A DNA stretch of 64,000 nt from Paracoccus alkanivorans (GCF_003697785.1 NZ_QOKZ01000002.1:124001-188000), one strand, 5' to 3'. Shown: positions 34,924-44,589, counted from the stretch's first letter. A program made the numbers and translations. The notes: generated from the letters alone by a model not told the origin.

Positions 34924-37311
34924 TTAGCCGCGCAATATGCCGCCTGTCGCCTTCTGCACCTTGTCGATGATCTTCTGGCTGACAGCCTCGATCTCGGCAT
35001 CGGTCAGGGTCTTGTCGCGCGGCTGCAGGCGGGCGGTGATGGCGATGGATTTCCTGCCGCCCTCCAGCCCGGTGAACTGGTCGAACACGGTCACGCGCTC
35101 GATCAGCGCCTTGTCGGCGCCCGCCGCGGCATTCACCAGCGACAGGGCTTCGACCTGCGGATCGACGACGAAGGCGAAGTCACGTTCGACTGCCTGCAAC
35201 TCCGAGATATCCAGCGCCGAACGCGTCGCGGCCTTCGCCTTGGGGAAGGGGATATTGGCGATGCGGATGGTGAAGGCCACGGCAGTCCCCTTGACATCCA
35301 GTTCACGCAGCACCCGGGGATGGATTTCCCCGAATGTCGCCAGCACGTTGGAGCCAAGGGCGATATTGCCCGCGCGGCCCGGATGCCACCAGCCGTCCAG
35401 CTTGCGGTTGATCTGCGCCTTTGCGGGCGCGCCGATTGCGGCCAGCACGGCCTCGGCATCAGCCTTGGCGTCATAGATATCCACTTTGCGGCGAGTGCCG
35501 AAAGGATCGCGCGGAGCGGTGGCGCCGACCAGCAGGCCGGTCAGTTGCGTCGCCTGCTCACCGGGTTCTCCGCCGGCAAAGACCGGCCCCATCTCGAACA
35601 GCGCCAGATCGGCGAAGCCGCGCGCCTGATTGCGGGCTGCGGCGGCCAGCAGGCCGGGCAACAGATCCGGGCGCAGATGGGTCATCTCGCTGCTGATCGG
35701 ATTCTCGACCCGCACGGCATCACCGCCACCGCCGAACAGCTCAGCCGCTGCCTGATCGATGAAACTATAGGTGACGCATTCATTATAGCCCAGTGCCGCG
35801 GTCTGACGCCGCGCCACGCTTTCGCGCAGTTGCAGAGGCGTCAACACCGGCTTCGGCACGCCGGGCTTCAGGCGCGGCAGCGGCTTGCCCTCCAGCCCGG
35901 TGAGGCTGGCGATGCGGGCGATTTCCTCGACCAGATCGGCCTCGCCCTGCACATCGGGGCGCCAGGAGGGAACATGCGCCATGTCACCCTCGAGCCGGAA
36001 ACCGAGCGCTTCGAGCGTGGCGCGTTGCGTCGCCTCCGGGATATCGAGCCCGACAAGGCTGGCGGTGCGCGACGGATCCAGACGATAAGCGCGGGCGGTA
36101 TCGGGAATGGCACCGGCGGTCACCACCTCGGATGGCTCGCCGCCACACAGATCCATCACCATCTGCGTGGCCAGATCCAGTCCCTGCAATGTGAATTCCG
36201 GATCGATGCCCCGCTCGAACCTGTAACGCGCATCCGAGTTGATCTTGAGCGCGCGGCCTGTCGCGGCAGTGCTGACCGGATCGAAATAAGCCGCTTCGAT
36301 GAAGACATCCGTCGTGTCCTCCTGCGAACCGGTCGCCGCACCGCCCATGACCCCGGCAATGCTCTCGGCTCCGTTCTCATCACAGATGACCACGGCGCCT
36401 GCGGGCATCCGATAGGTCTTGTCGTCCAGCGCAAGGATCTCCTCGCCCTCCCGCGCCGCGCGCAGCGTCAGATCGCCAGAAATCTTTTTTGTATCAAATA
36501 CATGCAGAGGACGATTCAGGTCATAGGTGAAGAAATTGGTGATATCGACCAGCAGGTTGATCGGGCGCAGACCAATGGCTGTCAGCCGCTTCTGCAGCCA
36601 AGCCGGGCTGGGGCCGTTCCTGACCCCGCGCAGCACGCGCCCCGAGAAGAACGGCGCCTTGGCGGCGACCTCCGGGGCGATGGTGACCCCGACCGGACTG
36701 GGAAAACCGGGCGTGATGCTTGCCTCGCGCAACGGTTTCAGCCTGCCCAGCCCCCGCGCCGCCAGATCTCGGGCGATGCCGCGAACGCCAAGCGCATCGG
36801 GGCGGTTGGGGGTGATCGCGATATCGATCATCGGGTCGATCTTTTCCGGCGCATTCTCCGCCAGCCAGTCCACGAATTTCTGGCCGACCTCCCCCGAGGG
36901 CAACTCGATGATGCCGTCATGTTCGTCCGACAGTTCCAGTTCGCGCTCCGAGGCCATCATGCCGTGGCTCTCGATCCCGCGAATCTTGCCGACGCCAAGC
37001 GTCACATCGATGCCGGGAACGTAATCGCCGGGTTTCGCAAGCACGACGGTAATGCCTTCCCGCGCGTTTGGGGCGCCGCAGACGATCTGCTTCTCGCCTT
37101 CATCGGTCAGCACCCGGCACAGCTTCAACCGGTCGGCATCGGGATGCTGTTCGGCGTGGATCACGCGGGCCAGCGTGAAGGCACCCAACCGCGCAGCGGG
37201 ATCCGAGACCTCCTCGACCTCCAGGCCAAGATCGGTCAGCGCCTCGGCAATCTGGTCGAGAGTGGCTGTCGTGTCGAGATGCTCTTTAAGCCAGGAAAGG
37301 GTGAATTTCAT
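34924..37311 (-). CDS. pheT: Phenylalanyl-tRNA synthetase beta subunit
   Basis: The 795-residue beta chain of the (alpha-beta)2 enzyme, carrying editing and tRNA-binding functions. It has the N-terminal EMAP/tRNA-binding domain (about 40-150; VIHAEQHPDADRLKLC, IRGIESHGMMASEREL), the B3/B4 editing domain (NLLVDITNFFTYDLNRPLHVFD), B5, and the C-terminal FDX anticodon-binding domain (VERDFAFVVD...DFQFTG-like VFDQFTG). Length is normal. It is not next to pheS, which lies 6 kb away on the other strand. Confidence 0.96.
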   Translation of the reverse strand: MKFTLSWLKEHLDTTATLDQIAEALTDLGLEVEEVSDPAARLGAFTLARVIHAEQHPDADRLKLCRVLTDEGEKQIVCGAPNAREGITVVLAKPGDYVPGIDVTLGVGKIRGIESHGMMASERELELSDEHDGIIELPSGEVGQKFVDWLAENAPEKIDPMIDIAITPNRPDALGVRGIARDLAARGLGRLKPLREASITPGFPSPVGVTIAPEVAAKAPFFSGRVLRGVRNGPSPAWLQKRLTAIGLRPINLLVDITNFFTYDLNRPLHVFDTKKISGDLTLRAAREGEEILALDDKTYRMPAGAVVICDENGAESIAGVMGGAATGSQEDTTDVFIEAAYFDPVSTAATGRALKINSDARYRFERGIDPEFTLQGLDLATQMVMDLCGGEPSEVVTAGAIPDTARAYRLDPSRTASLVGLDIPEATQRATLEALGFRLEGDMAHVPSWRPDVQGEADLVEEIARIASLTGLEGKPLPRLKPGVPKPVLTPLQLRESVARRQTAALGYNECVTYSFIDQAAAELFGGGGDAVRVENPISSEMTHLRPDLLPGLLAAAARNQARGFADLALFEMGPVFAGGEPGEQATQLTGLLVGATAPRDPFGTRRKVDIYDAKADAEAVLAAIGAPAKAQINRKLDGWWHPGRAGNIALGSNVLATFGEIHPRVLRELDVKGTAVAFTIRIANIPFPKAKAATRSALDISELQAVERDFAFVVDPQVEALSLVNAAAGADKALIERVTVFDQFTGLEGGRKSIAITARLQPRDKTLTDAEIEAVSQKIIDKVQKATGGILRG

Positions 37312-37420
37312 GTCGCAACCGTCCGTTCGGGCCCGCGCCCGCTATGATTTGCCCGGTTCCTAGCGCAAGCCTGCGGGGATTGGTAGGGCCGGACCTCCTT
37401 ATCGGGCCCGAATTCCCTTT

Positions 37421-37482
37421 TCCCCTTCTTCTTTGTGCAAATACCTCGCGGGGGGCTCCGGGGGGCGCGAAGCCCCCCGGCC
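37421..37482 (-). repeat. Core of a Rhodobacteraceae-type intergenic repeat with GC-rich hairpin
   Basis: The minus strand reads a CCGGGGGGC/GCCCCCCGG hairpin (37458-37480, 9-bp stem, 5-nt loop), then GAGGTATTTGCACAAAGAAG. This resembles the ATATTTGCATGAAGAAGAA core of the two larger elements at 53.3 and 61.1 kb but without their terminal repeats. It starts 10 bp after the formylglutamate amidohydrolase stop and could act as its terminator. Confidence 0.6.
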
Positions 37483-37489
37483 ATCGCCA

Positions 37490-38248
37490 TCACATTCCAG
37501 CCGCCGCCAGAACCCGGGGGATCACGCGGGCAAGGCGCGCGGCCCATTCATCCTGCCCCGCCTCTGTCGCGATCAGGTCGTTGCGAAGCTCGACAAGCAT
37601 GTTGGGGCGGCCATGGCGCAATGCGTGACGATCGATCGAATCGCCTTCGAGATGGCCGTTGTAAGGCTGGTTCTCGCCGGTCACCCAACCCTCGTCCCGG
37701 CAGGCCTGGACCATGGCGGGGCCAAGCCGGGTGTCCCGATGGGAGTAAAGGATCCCCACCTGCCACGGGCGCGGGGGGCGCCCGCGCAGTTGCGGGGTAA
37801 AGCTGTGGACGGCGCATATACAGCGGGACGGGTGCCGCCCGGCAAGCCGCGACAGCGCTTCGTGATAGGGGCGATGCAGGCGGTCGAGGCGGCGTTCCCG
37901 CTCGGCCCGGTCGGCCAGCTTGTTGGCGGGAATCACCGTGCCGTCATACAGGCGCATGAGCAGGGTCGGGTCGTCCTCGCTCCGGTTCGGATCGATCACC
38001 AGGCGCGAGAAATCGGAAAAGATCGCCGGAGCGTCCAGATTGGCGGCCAGCTTGTCCGCCAGCCCCGCCGCCCCCACGTCATAGGCGATATGACGCGCCA
38101 TATCCGCCTCGGCGATGCCCAGATCCCCGCCATTCAGCCAGCCGGGCACCCGGTTGGTCGCGTGATCGCAGGTAATCAGCCAGCGCGAGGGCCTGCCCTC
38201 GCCCGATATCCAGTATGCGCGTTCCGTCATGCCGTTGTTACCGTTCAT
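37490..38248 (-). CDS. N-formylglutamate amidohydrolase family protein
   Basis: A 252-residue member of the N-formylglutamate amidohydrolase (HutG-like) family, zinc-dependent hydrolases that release formate or related groups in histidine breakdown. Family motifs include CDHATNRVP (metal-binding D and H), FSDFSRLVIDPNR, AVHSFTP and GILYSHRDTRLG, VTGENQPYNGH and VELRNDLI. There are no other hut genes nearby, so the substrate in this organism is open. Start codons at 38257 (GTG), 38248 and 38230 are all possible; none has a clear ribosome binding site. It is divergent from pyk. Confidence 0.85.
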   Translation of the reverse strand: MNGNNGMTERAYWISGEGRPSRWLITCDHATNRVPGWLNGGDLGIAEADMARHIAYDVGAAGLADKLAANLDAPAIFSDFSRLVIDPNRSEDDPTLLMRLYDGTVIPANKLADRAERERRLDRLHRPYHEALSRLAGRHPSRCICAVHSFTPQLRGRPPRPWQVGILYSHRDTRLGPAMVQACRDEGWVTGENQPYNGHLEGDSIDRHALRHGRPNMLVELRNDLIATEAGQDEWAARLARVIPRVLAAAGM

Positions 38249-38343
38249 GCTAAGCACTGTTTAAGGCAGTCCATATACAGACGCCAGTTGCCGCGAAGCG
38301 GCATTTACGCCATAGATAGCGCTAAACCTGATAGGGATTCAGC

Positions 38344-39789
38344 ATGAGACGACATCGCAACGTGAAAATCGTGGCCACACTGGGGCCGGCCTCCAGCAGC
38401 AAGGAAATGATCCGTGCGCTGTTCGATGCCGGAGCGGATGTTTTTCGCCTCAACATGAGCCATGGCAGCCACGACGATCACCGCGCGCGTCACGCGGCGA
38501 TTCGCGAGGTCGAGGCGGAGGTCGGACGGCCCATCGCGATCCTGGCCGATCTGCAGGGGCCGAAACTGCGGGTCGGTCCCTTCGCCGCGGGTGGGCATGA
38601 CCTGGAAGAAGGCGACAGGTTCCGCTTTGACCTAGACGATGCGCCGGGCGACTCGAAACGCGTGCAACTTCCGCATCCCGAGATTTTCGCCGCGCTTGAA
38701 CCGGGGGCCGAACTGCTGGTCAATGATGGCAAGGTCGCGCTGCGGGTCGATAGCTGCGACAAGGATTTCGCCGAATGCACGGTCACTGTCGGCGGCACGA
38801 TCTCGGACCGCAAGGGCGTGAACGTGCCTGACGTGATCCTGCCCCTTGCCGCCCTGTCCGACAAGGACCGGGAGGATCTGGAATTCGCCTGCGAACTGGG
38901 CGTGGACTGGCTGGCCCTGTCCTTCGTGCAGCGCGCCGCCGATGTCGAAGAGGCCAAGGCGCTGGTAAAAGACCGCGCGGCGGTGATGTCCAAGATCGAG
39001 AAACCCGCCGCAATAAAGGCCTTTGACGAGATCCTCAATGCCTCGGACGGAATCATGGTCGCACGCGGTGACCTGGGGGTCGAGTTGCCGATCCATTCGG
39101 TGCCGCCGATCCAGAAGCGGCTGGTTCGCCGCTGCCGCGCCGCCGCCAAGCCGGTGATCGTCGCCACCCAGATGCTGGAATCGATGATCGAAAGCCCGAT
39201 CCCCACGCGGGCCGAGGTCAGCGATGTCGCCAACGCCATCTATGAGGGCACCGACGCGGTCATGCTGTCGGCGGAAAGCGCGGCAGGCGATTACCCGATC
39301 GAGGCGGTCACGACGATGGACAGCGTCGCCCGCTCGGTCGAGGCGGACCCGAATTACCGCAATATCATCGAGGCATCCCGCAGCGCCAAGCTGCACAGCG
39401 TCGCCGACGCCATCGTGACCGCCGCCCGCGAGATCGCCGAGACAACCGAGGTCGCCGCGATCTGTGCCTTCAGCCAGTCCGGCACGACGGTCAGCCTCGT
39501 TGCCCGCGAACGTCCGCGTGTGCCGATCCTTGCGCTCAGCCCGCTCGAATCGGTCACCCGCCGCATGTGCCTGACATGGGGCACCCATTGCGTCATCACC
39601 CCGCGCCTGAACCGCTTCAAGGAGGCGGTGGTGAACGCCACGCGGGCCGCCCGCGATTACGGCTTTGCCGACGAGACTCGGCAGGTGGTGGTCATGGCCG
39701 GGGTGCCCTTCAACGTGCCGGGCACGACCAATATCCTGCGCATCGCCCCCTGCGACGAGCGGTTGATTTACGCCACGGATCCGGAATAA
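38344..39789 (+). CDS. pyk: Pyruvate kinase
   Basis: Makes pyruvate and ATP from phosphoenolpyruvate at the end of glycolysis or the Entner-Doudoroff pathway. The 481-residue protein has ATLGPASSSKEMIRALFDAGADVFRLNMSHG at the N-terminus, the inserted B domain (about 70-170), VMSKIEKPAA with the catalytic lysine, DGIMVARGDLGVE, the TQMLESM motif and a C-terminal regulatory domain with SQSGTTVSLVARERP. Length and domains are normal. Confidence 0.96.
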   Translation: MRRHRNVKIVATLGPASSSKEMIRALFDAGADVFRLNMSHGSHDDHRARHAAIREVEAEVGRPIAILADLQGPKLRVGPFAAGGHDLEEGDRFRFDLDDAPGDSKRVQLPHPEIFAALEPGAELLVNDGKVALRVDSCDKDFAECTVTVGGTISDRKGVNVPDVILPLAALSDKDREDLEFACELGVDWLALSFVQRAADVEEAKALVKDRAAVMSKIEKPAAIKAFDEILNASDGIMVARGDLGVELPIHSVPPIQKRLVRRCRAAAKPVIVATQMLESMIESPIPTRAEVSDVANAIYEGTDAVMLSAESAAGDYPIEAVTTMDSVARSVEADPNYRNIIEASRSAKLHSVADAIVTAAREIAETTEVAAICAFSQSGTTVSLVARERPRVPILALSPLESVTRRMCLTWGTHCVITPRLNRFKEAVVNATRAARDYGFADETRQVVVMAGVPFNVPGTTNILRIAPCDERLIYATDPE

Positions 39790-39819
39790 GGCTCTGGAGA
39801 TCAAGAAAGCGGGGGTCCC

Positions 39820-40119
39820 ATGTCCAACCTGTCCGATTATCTGCTGCTGGCCGGTATCGCGCTTTGCGTGATCTCGGTCATCGCCGCAATTGTGCAGCTT
39901 CTGCAGACCGAACCGCCACGCGGTGCGGTGATCACGCTGCTGCTGGGGATCGTGCTGACCTTCGCCGGCGCCTATACCGCGCCCAAGCCGTTCCATCCGC
40001 AGGACATCCTGTCGGCATGGGCGCGCGTGACAGGGGGCGAAGCCGCGGACGGGGCCGCGGGTGGCGGCACTGCCGAAGAAGGCGAAGCCGCGGCGGAAGG
40101 CGAAGCCCCCGCCAACTGA
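39820..40119 (+). CDS. Small membrane protein of unknown function (99 aa)
   Basis: I do not recognise a named family. The protein has two membrane helices (about 6-27, YLLLAGIALCVISVIAAIVQLL, and 36-53, GAVITLLLGIVLTFAGAY) and a C-terminal tail of acidic and alanine/glycine-rich low-complexity sequence (about 72-99). It lies 30 bp after pyk on the same strand and may share its transcript. GGGGG precedes the ATG. Confidence 0.7.
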   Translation: MSNLSDYLLLAGIALCVISVIAAIVQLLQTEPPRGAVITLLLGIVLTFAGAYTAPKPFHPQDILSAWARVTGGEAADGAAGGGTAEEGEAAAEGEAPAN

Positions 40120-40137
40120 GAGGAACCCGCCTCCCTC

Positions 40138-40166
40138 TTGCCAAAATCGCCCGGCGCGTCTATACG
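40138..40166 (+). promoter_or_regulatory. Promoter of rpmI-rplT
   Basis: TTGCCA (40138-40143), a 17-bp spacer and TATACG (40161-40166) form a good sigma-70-type promoter 75 bp upstream of the rpmI start. Confidence 0.65.
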
Positions 40167-40240
40167 GCGCGCTTCTATCCGCGTGGCCGGCCTGAATGGC
40201 ATTGCCGAGTCGCGCGCTCACTCTGACGAAGGAGATGAAA

Positions 40241-40441
40241 ATGCCGAAGATGAAGACCAAAGCGGCCGCCAAGAAGCGGTTCTCGATGACGGCCTCGGGC
40301 AAGGTGAAATCCGCTCAGGCCGGCAAGCGGCACGGCATGATCAAGCGCACCACGAAATTCATCCGTGATGCGCGCGGCACCACCGTCCTTTCGGACGCGG
40401 ATGCCAAGATCGTCAAGAAATACATGCCCTACGCACGCTGA
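40241..40441 (+). CDS. rpmI: 50S ribosomal protein L35
   Basis: A 66-residue basic ribosomal protein beginning [14 protein letters not shown], with TASGKVK and the C-terminal [13 protein letters not shown]. The frame is open further upstream, but ATG 40241 is preceded by GAAGGAGATGAAA and gives the standard L35 N-terminus. It is followed 16 bp later by rplT. Confidence 0.97.
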   Translation: MPKMKTKAAAKKRFSMTASGKVKSAQAGKRHGMIKRTTKFIRDARGTTVLSDADAKIVKKYMPYAR

Positions 40442-40457
40442 TCGAAGGAACTGACAA

Positions 40458-40817
40458 ATGGCACGAGTTAAATCCGGCAAGGTTACCCACGCCCGCCACA
40501 AGAAGGTCCTGAAGGCGGCCAAAGGCTATTACGGCAACCGTTCGCGCAATTTCCGCACCGCGACGCAGGCTGTGGACAAGGCGAACCAATACGCCACCCG
40601 CGACCGCAAGAACCGCAAGCGCAATTTCCGCGCCCTGTGGATCCAGCGCATCAACGCCGCCGTGCGCCTGGTCGATGCCGACCTGAACTATTCGCGCTTC
40701 ATCAACCTGCTGTCGAAGGCGGGTGTCGAGGTTGACCGCAAGGTTCTGGCTGATCTGGCGGTGAACGAGCCCGAAGCCTTCGGCGCGATCGTCGAAAAGG
40801 CGAAGGCCGCGGCCTGA
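40458..40817 (+). CDS. rplT: 50S ribosomal protein L20
   Basis: A 119-residue 23S rRNA-binding protein needed early in 50S assembly. [26 protein letters not shown] and the later [23 protein letters not shown] are the family hallmarks. Many bacteria have pheST directly downstream; here a terminator follows instead. Confidence 0.97.
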   Translation: MARVKSGKVTHARHKKVLKAAKGYYGNRSRNFRTATQAVDKANQYATRDRKNRKRNFRALWIQRINAAVRLVDADLNYSRFINLLSKAGVEVDRKVLADLAVNEPEAFGAIVEKAKAAA

Positions 40818-40845
40818 ATTCGTCAAGACGCAAGCAGGCACATGA

Positions 40846-40870
40846 GGCCCGTCCCCGGACGGGCCTTTTT
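40846..40870 (+). terminator. Rho-independent terminator after rplT
   Basis: GGCCCGTCC (40846-40854) pairs with GGACGGGCC (40857-40865) and is followed directly by five T residues. It ends the rpmI-rplT transcript and separates it from the antiporter gene. Confidence 0.9.
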
Positions 40871-40951
40871 CATGCGCTTATCACGGATCGATCACCGCTT
40901 CGCGCATGACGGGCGATTGTGGCGGGACACGCGGGCAGCTAACCTGCCGCC

Positions 40952-42055
40952 ATGAAACGCATTCTGTATAACCTGATACATGAGCGGCCGATCCTGGCCG
41001 TCATCGCCACGCTGGCGATCTTCAACACCGCGCCGGGCGCATTCCTGCATCCGGCAACGGCAGTCTGGGCATTGCTGCCCTTCATCTGGCTTTTCGCGGT
41101 GATGATATGGGGCGCCTCTGCCGTGGTGCACCATGCCGAGGCGCTGGCCGATCGCTTGGGCGAGCCCTATGGCACCCTGATCCTGACCCTGTCGGTCGTG
41201 GTGATCGAGGTCGCGCTTATCGGTTCGGTCATGCTGTCCGGTGACGGAGGCCCGACACTGGCGCGCGACACGATGTTCGCGGTGCTGATGATCGTGCTTA
41301 ACGGGTTGGTCGGGCTGGCGCTGCTGCTGGGCGCCCTGCGCCATGGCGAACAAAGCTATAATTTCGCGGGTGCATCGGCATTTCTGACCGTGCTGGTGCC
41401 GCTGGCGGTGTTCGGACTGACGCTGCCCGCCTATACGATCTCCAGCCCCGATGACAGTTTCAGCACCGGGCAGGCGCTGTTCTTCTCGGTGGTGACGCTG
41501 GCGCTTTACGGTGTTTTCCTGTCGATCCAGACCGTTCGCCATCGCGGCTTTTTCACCGAGGCCGAAGAGCCGCCCCTGCCCAGCCCGGCCAGTCATGCGC
41601 ATTATGCCACCTGGGCGCATGCCTTTCTGCTGCTGGCGACGCTGTTGCCCATTGTGCTGCTGTCCAAGAAGCTGGCCGGCTTCGTCGATCACGGCATCAA
41701 CGCGATGAACCTGCCCGGCGCCCTCGGCGGTGTCGTTATCGCGACCATCGTGCTGGCCTCGGAAGGGATGAGCGCGGTGCGCGCCGCATTGGCCAATCGC
41801 CTGCAAAGGGCGGTCAACCTGTGCCTTGGCGCGGCCCTGTCCACGATCGGGCTGACAGTGCCTGCCGTTCTGGTGATCGCCCTGACCACCGGGCAGGAAG
41901 TGGTGCTGGGGCTTGGCCCGCAGATGCAGGTGATGCTGGCGCTGACCCTGATCGTCTGTGTCCAGACATTCGGCACGAGGCGCACCAATGTCCTGCATGG
42001 CGCGGTGCATCTGGTCCTGTTCCTGGCCTATCTCATGCTGGTGCTGGAGCCATGA
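40952..42055 (+). CDS. Ca2+/H+ antiporter (ChaA/CAX-type)
   Basis: A 367-residue inner-membrane protein with about 10-11 hydrophobic helices. The two pseudo-symmetric CaCA alpha-repeats are GEPYGTLILTLSVVVIEVALIGSVM (about 70-95) and VLASEGMSAVRAALANRLQRAVNLCLGAALSTIGLTVPAVL (about 268-308), each with the key glutamate. The pattern matches ChaA, which exports calcium (and sodium or potassium at high pH). The stop overlaps the P450 start (ATGA), so the two may be coupled. Confidence 0.88.
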   Translation: MKRILYNLIHERPILAVIATLAIFNTAPGAFLHPATAVWALLPFIWLFAVMIWGASAVVHHAEALADRLGEPYGTLILTLSVVVIEVALIGSVMLSGDGGPTLARDTMFAVLMIVLNGLVGLALLLGALRHGEQSYNFAGASAFLTVLVPLAVFGLTLPAYTISSPDDSFSTGQALFFSVVTLALYGVFLSIQTVRHRGFFTEAEEPPLPSPASHAHYATWAHAFLLLATLLPIVLLSKKLAGFVDHGINAMNLPGALGGVVIATIVLASEGMSAVRAALANRLQRAVNLCLGAALSTIGLTVPAVLVIALTTGQEVVLGLGPQMQVMLALTLIVCVQTFGTRRTNVLHGAVHLVLFLAYLMLVLEP

Positions 42056-43413
42056 CCGCGCGCGAGCCCGTCAAGGTTCCGCTGACCATGCGCCCGATGG
42101 GCATTCTTGGCACAGTGGCGACTGCGCGGCGTAATGTGCTGGAACTGATCCCCGGCATCGCCCTGCGCCAGCCCATCGTGTCGGGCAGAACGGGGCTGCG
42201 CTGGCATATGGTGATGGATCCCGAAAGCCTGTGCCATATCCTCAAGGACCGGGTGGAGGATTATCCCAAATCCGTCACCACCAAGCTGATCCTGAATCCG
42301 GCCATCGGCGACAGCCTGTTCGTGGCCGAGGGCGCGCATTGGCGCTGGCAGCGCCGCGCCGCCGCCCCGGCCTTTGCCGCCCGCCACATTTCCGCGTTGG
42401 GCCCGGTGATGACGGCCGCCGCCGAGGCGTCATGCAGGCGGCTTGCAACGGCAACGGGACCGGTGGACATGTTCACCGAGACCGTCGCGGCGACATTCGA
42501 GGTCATCTCAGACGTCACCTTCTCGGGTGGCGGCGGTTTCGACCGCGACGCGGTGCATCATGCCATCGACGGCTATATCGCCCAGACCGCCAAGCTGTCG
42601 GTCATGGATGTGTTGGGGCTGCCCGCATGGCTGCCGCGCCCGGGCCGGCTGTTGGCAGGCCAGGGGCTGAAGCGCATGAAGCAGGTCGCCGATCAGGCCA
42701 TCGCCGAACGGGCCCGGGCTGCTGCCAAGGACGGCCCGCCCGATCTTCTGGATCTGCTGCTGGACGCCGCCGATCCCGAGACGGGACGCAGCATGACCCG
42801 CGAGGAACTTCGCGACAACCTGCTGACCTTCATCGTCGCGGGGCACGAGACCACCGCATTGACGCTGGCCTGGGCGCTATATCTCTGTGCCTTCGACCCT
42901 TCGGTGCAGGAACGCGCCGCGCAAGAGGCCCGCACGGTCCTGGACGGTCGCGGTGCCACTGCCGGGGATGTCGGCGCCCTGCCCTATATCGGGCGGGTGG
43001 TCAACGAGGCGCTGCGTCTCTATCCCCCTGCCGCGTTCCTCTCGCGCACCGCACAAGTGCCTGACCGGCTCTGCGGGCGGGAGGTGCGGCGCGGCGATAC
43101 CATCGTGTTGCCGATCTACGCGCTGCACAGGCATCACCTGTTGTGGGAGCACCCCGATGCCTTCGACCCCGACCGTTTCGAAACCACGCCCGACCGCTTT
43201 GCCTTCCTGCCCTTCGGTGCCGGCCCGCGCATCTGCATCGGCGCCAATTTCGCGATACAGGAGGCAGTCATCATCCTTGCCACATTGCTGAACCGGTTCC
43301 GCTTCGATCCCGTGCCCGGCCGGGAACCGCAGCCCCGGATGATCCTGACATTGCGCCCGCATGGGGGTGTCTGGCTGCAGGTTTCCCCGCGGGATGGGCC
43401 GATACACGGATAA
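42052..43413 (+). CDS. Cytochrome P450
   Basis: A 453-residue soluble-looking haem monooxygenase. Motifs: WRWQRRAAAPAF (C-helix, propionate-binding W/R), I-helix FIVAGHETTALTL with the oxygen-activating AGxET, K-helix EALRLYPP (ExxR), and the haem-binding FGAGPRICIGANFA with C395 as the iron ligand. The substrate is unknown; the FxGxGxRxCIG and PERF-like DPDRFE patterns resemble fatty-acid and terpene hydroxylases. No ferredoxin or reductase gene is adjacent. ATG overlaps the antiporter stop by four bases. Confidence 0.92.
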   Translation: MTAREPVKVPLTMRPMGILGTVATARRNVLELIPGIALRQPIVSGRTGLRWHMVMDPESLCHILKDRVEDYPKSVTTKLILNPAIGDSLFVAEGAHWRWQRRAAAPAFAARHISALGPVMTAAAEASCRRLATATGPVDMFTETVAATFEVISDVTFSGGGGFDRDAVHHAIDGYIAQTAKLSVMDVLGLPAWLPRPGRLLAGQGLKRMKQVADQAIAERARAAAKDGPPDLLDLLLDAADPETGRSMTREELRDNLLTFIVAGHETTALTLAWALYLCAFDPSVQERAAQEARTVLDGRGATAGDVGALPYIGRVVNEALRLYPPAAFLSRTAQVPDRLCGREVRRGDTIVLPIYALHRHHLLWEHPDAFDPDRFETTPDRFAFLPFGAGPRICIGANFAIQEAVIILATLLNRFRFDPVPGREPQPRMILTLRPHGGVWLQVSPRDGPIHG

Positions 43414-43506
43414 GCGCATCCCGGCTGCCTTTCACATGCGACCGAGGCTTTCCCATCGCCGCGACAAGTGCTAACCCGAGCCCCGACATGACGCCGAGGC
43501 TTTCCG

Positions 43507-44589
43507 ATGGATGATCTGACCCCGCTTCGCCAGCAATGGCTTGACCGTATCAAAACCGCGGCCGATCCCGCCGCCATCGAGGAGGTGCGCCTTGCCGCCC
43601 TTGGCAAGAAGGGCGAGATCAGCCTCAGGATGCGCGAGCTGGGCAGGATGACGCCCGAAGAGCGCCAGACCACGGGCCGCGCCCTGAACGAATTGCGGGA
43701 CGAGATCGACGCGGCCCTGCGCGCCCGCAAGCTGGCGCTGGAAGATGCGGCGCTGGAAGAGCGTCTGGCCGGGGAGTGGCTGGACGTGACCCTGCCGGGG
43801 CGGCCCCGGCCACGCGGCACGATCCACCCGATCAGCCAGGTCACCGATGAGGTCACGGCGATCTTCGCCGATATGGGCTTTGCCGTGGCCGAGGGACCGC
43901 AGGTCGAAAGCGACTGGTATAATTTCGACGCGTTGAATATCGCGCCCGAACATCCTTCACGGCAGGAAATGGACACGTTCTACATGCATCGCGCCGAGGG
44001 CGACAATCGCCCGCCGCATGTGCTGCGCACCCATACCAGCCCGGTGCAAATCCGCGCCTTGCAGGAACAGGGCGCTCCTATCCGGGTGATCGCCCCGGGG
44101 CGGGTCTATCGTATGGACATGGACCAGACCCATACGCCGATGTTCCATCAGGTCGAAGGATTGGCCATCGATCGCGACATCTCGATGGCGCAGTTGAAAT
44201 GGGTGCTGGAGGAATTCTGCCGGAGCTATTTCGAGGTCGATGAGATCGAGCTGCGTTTCCGCGCCTCGCATTTCCCGTTCACCGAACCCTCGGCCGAGGT
44301 GGATATCCGCTGTTCCTGGGAGGGCGGGCAGCTCAGGATCGGTCAGGGCGATTCATGGCTGGAAATTCTCGGCTCGGGTATGGTTCATCCTTATGTCCTG
44401 CGCTCTGCCGGGGTCGACCCGGACAAATGGCAGGGCTTTGCCTTCGGCATGGGGATCGACCGTATCGCGATGCTGAAATACGGCATCCCCGACCTGCGCG
44501 CCTTCTTTGAAAGCGACTTGCGCTGGCTGCGCCATTACGGCTTTGCCGCCGGCGATGTCCCAAGCATAAGCGGCGGCTTGTCCCGGTAA
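43507..44589 (+). CDS. pheS: Phenylalanyl-tRNA synthetase alpha subunit
   Basis: The catalytic alpha chain, 360 residues. It has an N-terminal coiled-coil (about 5-90; tRNA binding) and the class II core with motif 2 ([34 protein letters not shown]), [17 protein letters not shown] and motif 3 ([22 protein letters not shown]). Length is normal. It lies 93 bp after the P450 gene, and its partner pheT is 6 kb away and inverted. Confidence 0.96.
   Translation: MDDLTPLRQQWLDRIKTAADPAAIEEVRLAALGKKGEISLRMRELGRMTPEERQTTGRALNELRDEIDAALRARKLALEDAALEERLAGEWLDVTLPGRPRPRGTIHPISQVTDEVTAIFADMGFAVAEGPQVESDWYNFDALNIAPEHPSRQEMDTFYMHRAEGDNRPPHVLRTHTSPVQIRALQEQGAPIRVIAPGRVYRMDMDQTHTPMFHQVEGLAIDRDISMAQLKWVLEEFCRSYFEVDEIELRFRASHFPFTEPSAEVDIRCSWEGGQLRIGQGDSWLEILGSGMVHPYVLRSAGVDPDKWQGFAFGMGIDRIAMLKYGIPDLRAFFESDLRWLRHYGFAAGDVPSISGGLSR

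Noticed and set aside
34840..37347. An 835-codon plus-strand open frame opposite pheT
   Set aside because: It is a shadow of pheT, which is a full-length, motif-complete gene on the minus strand.
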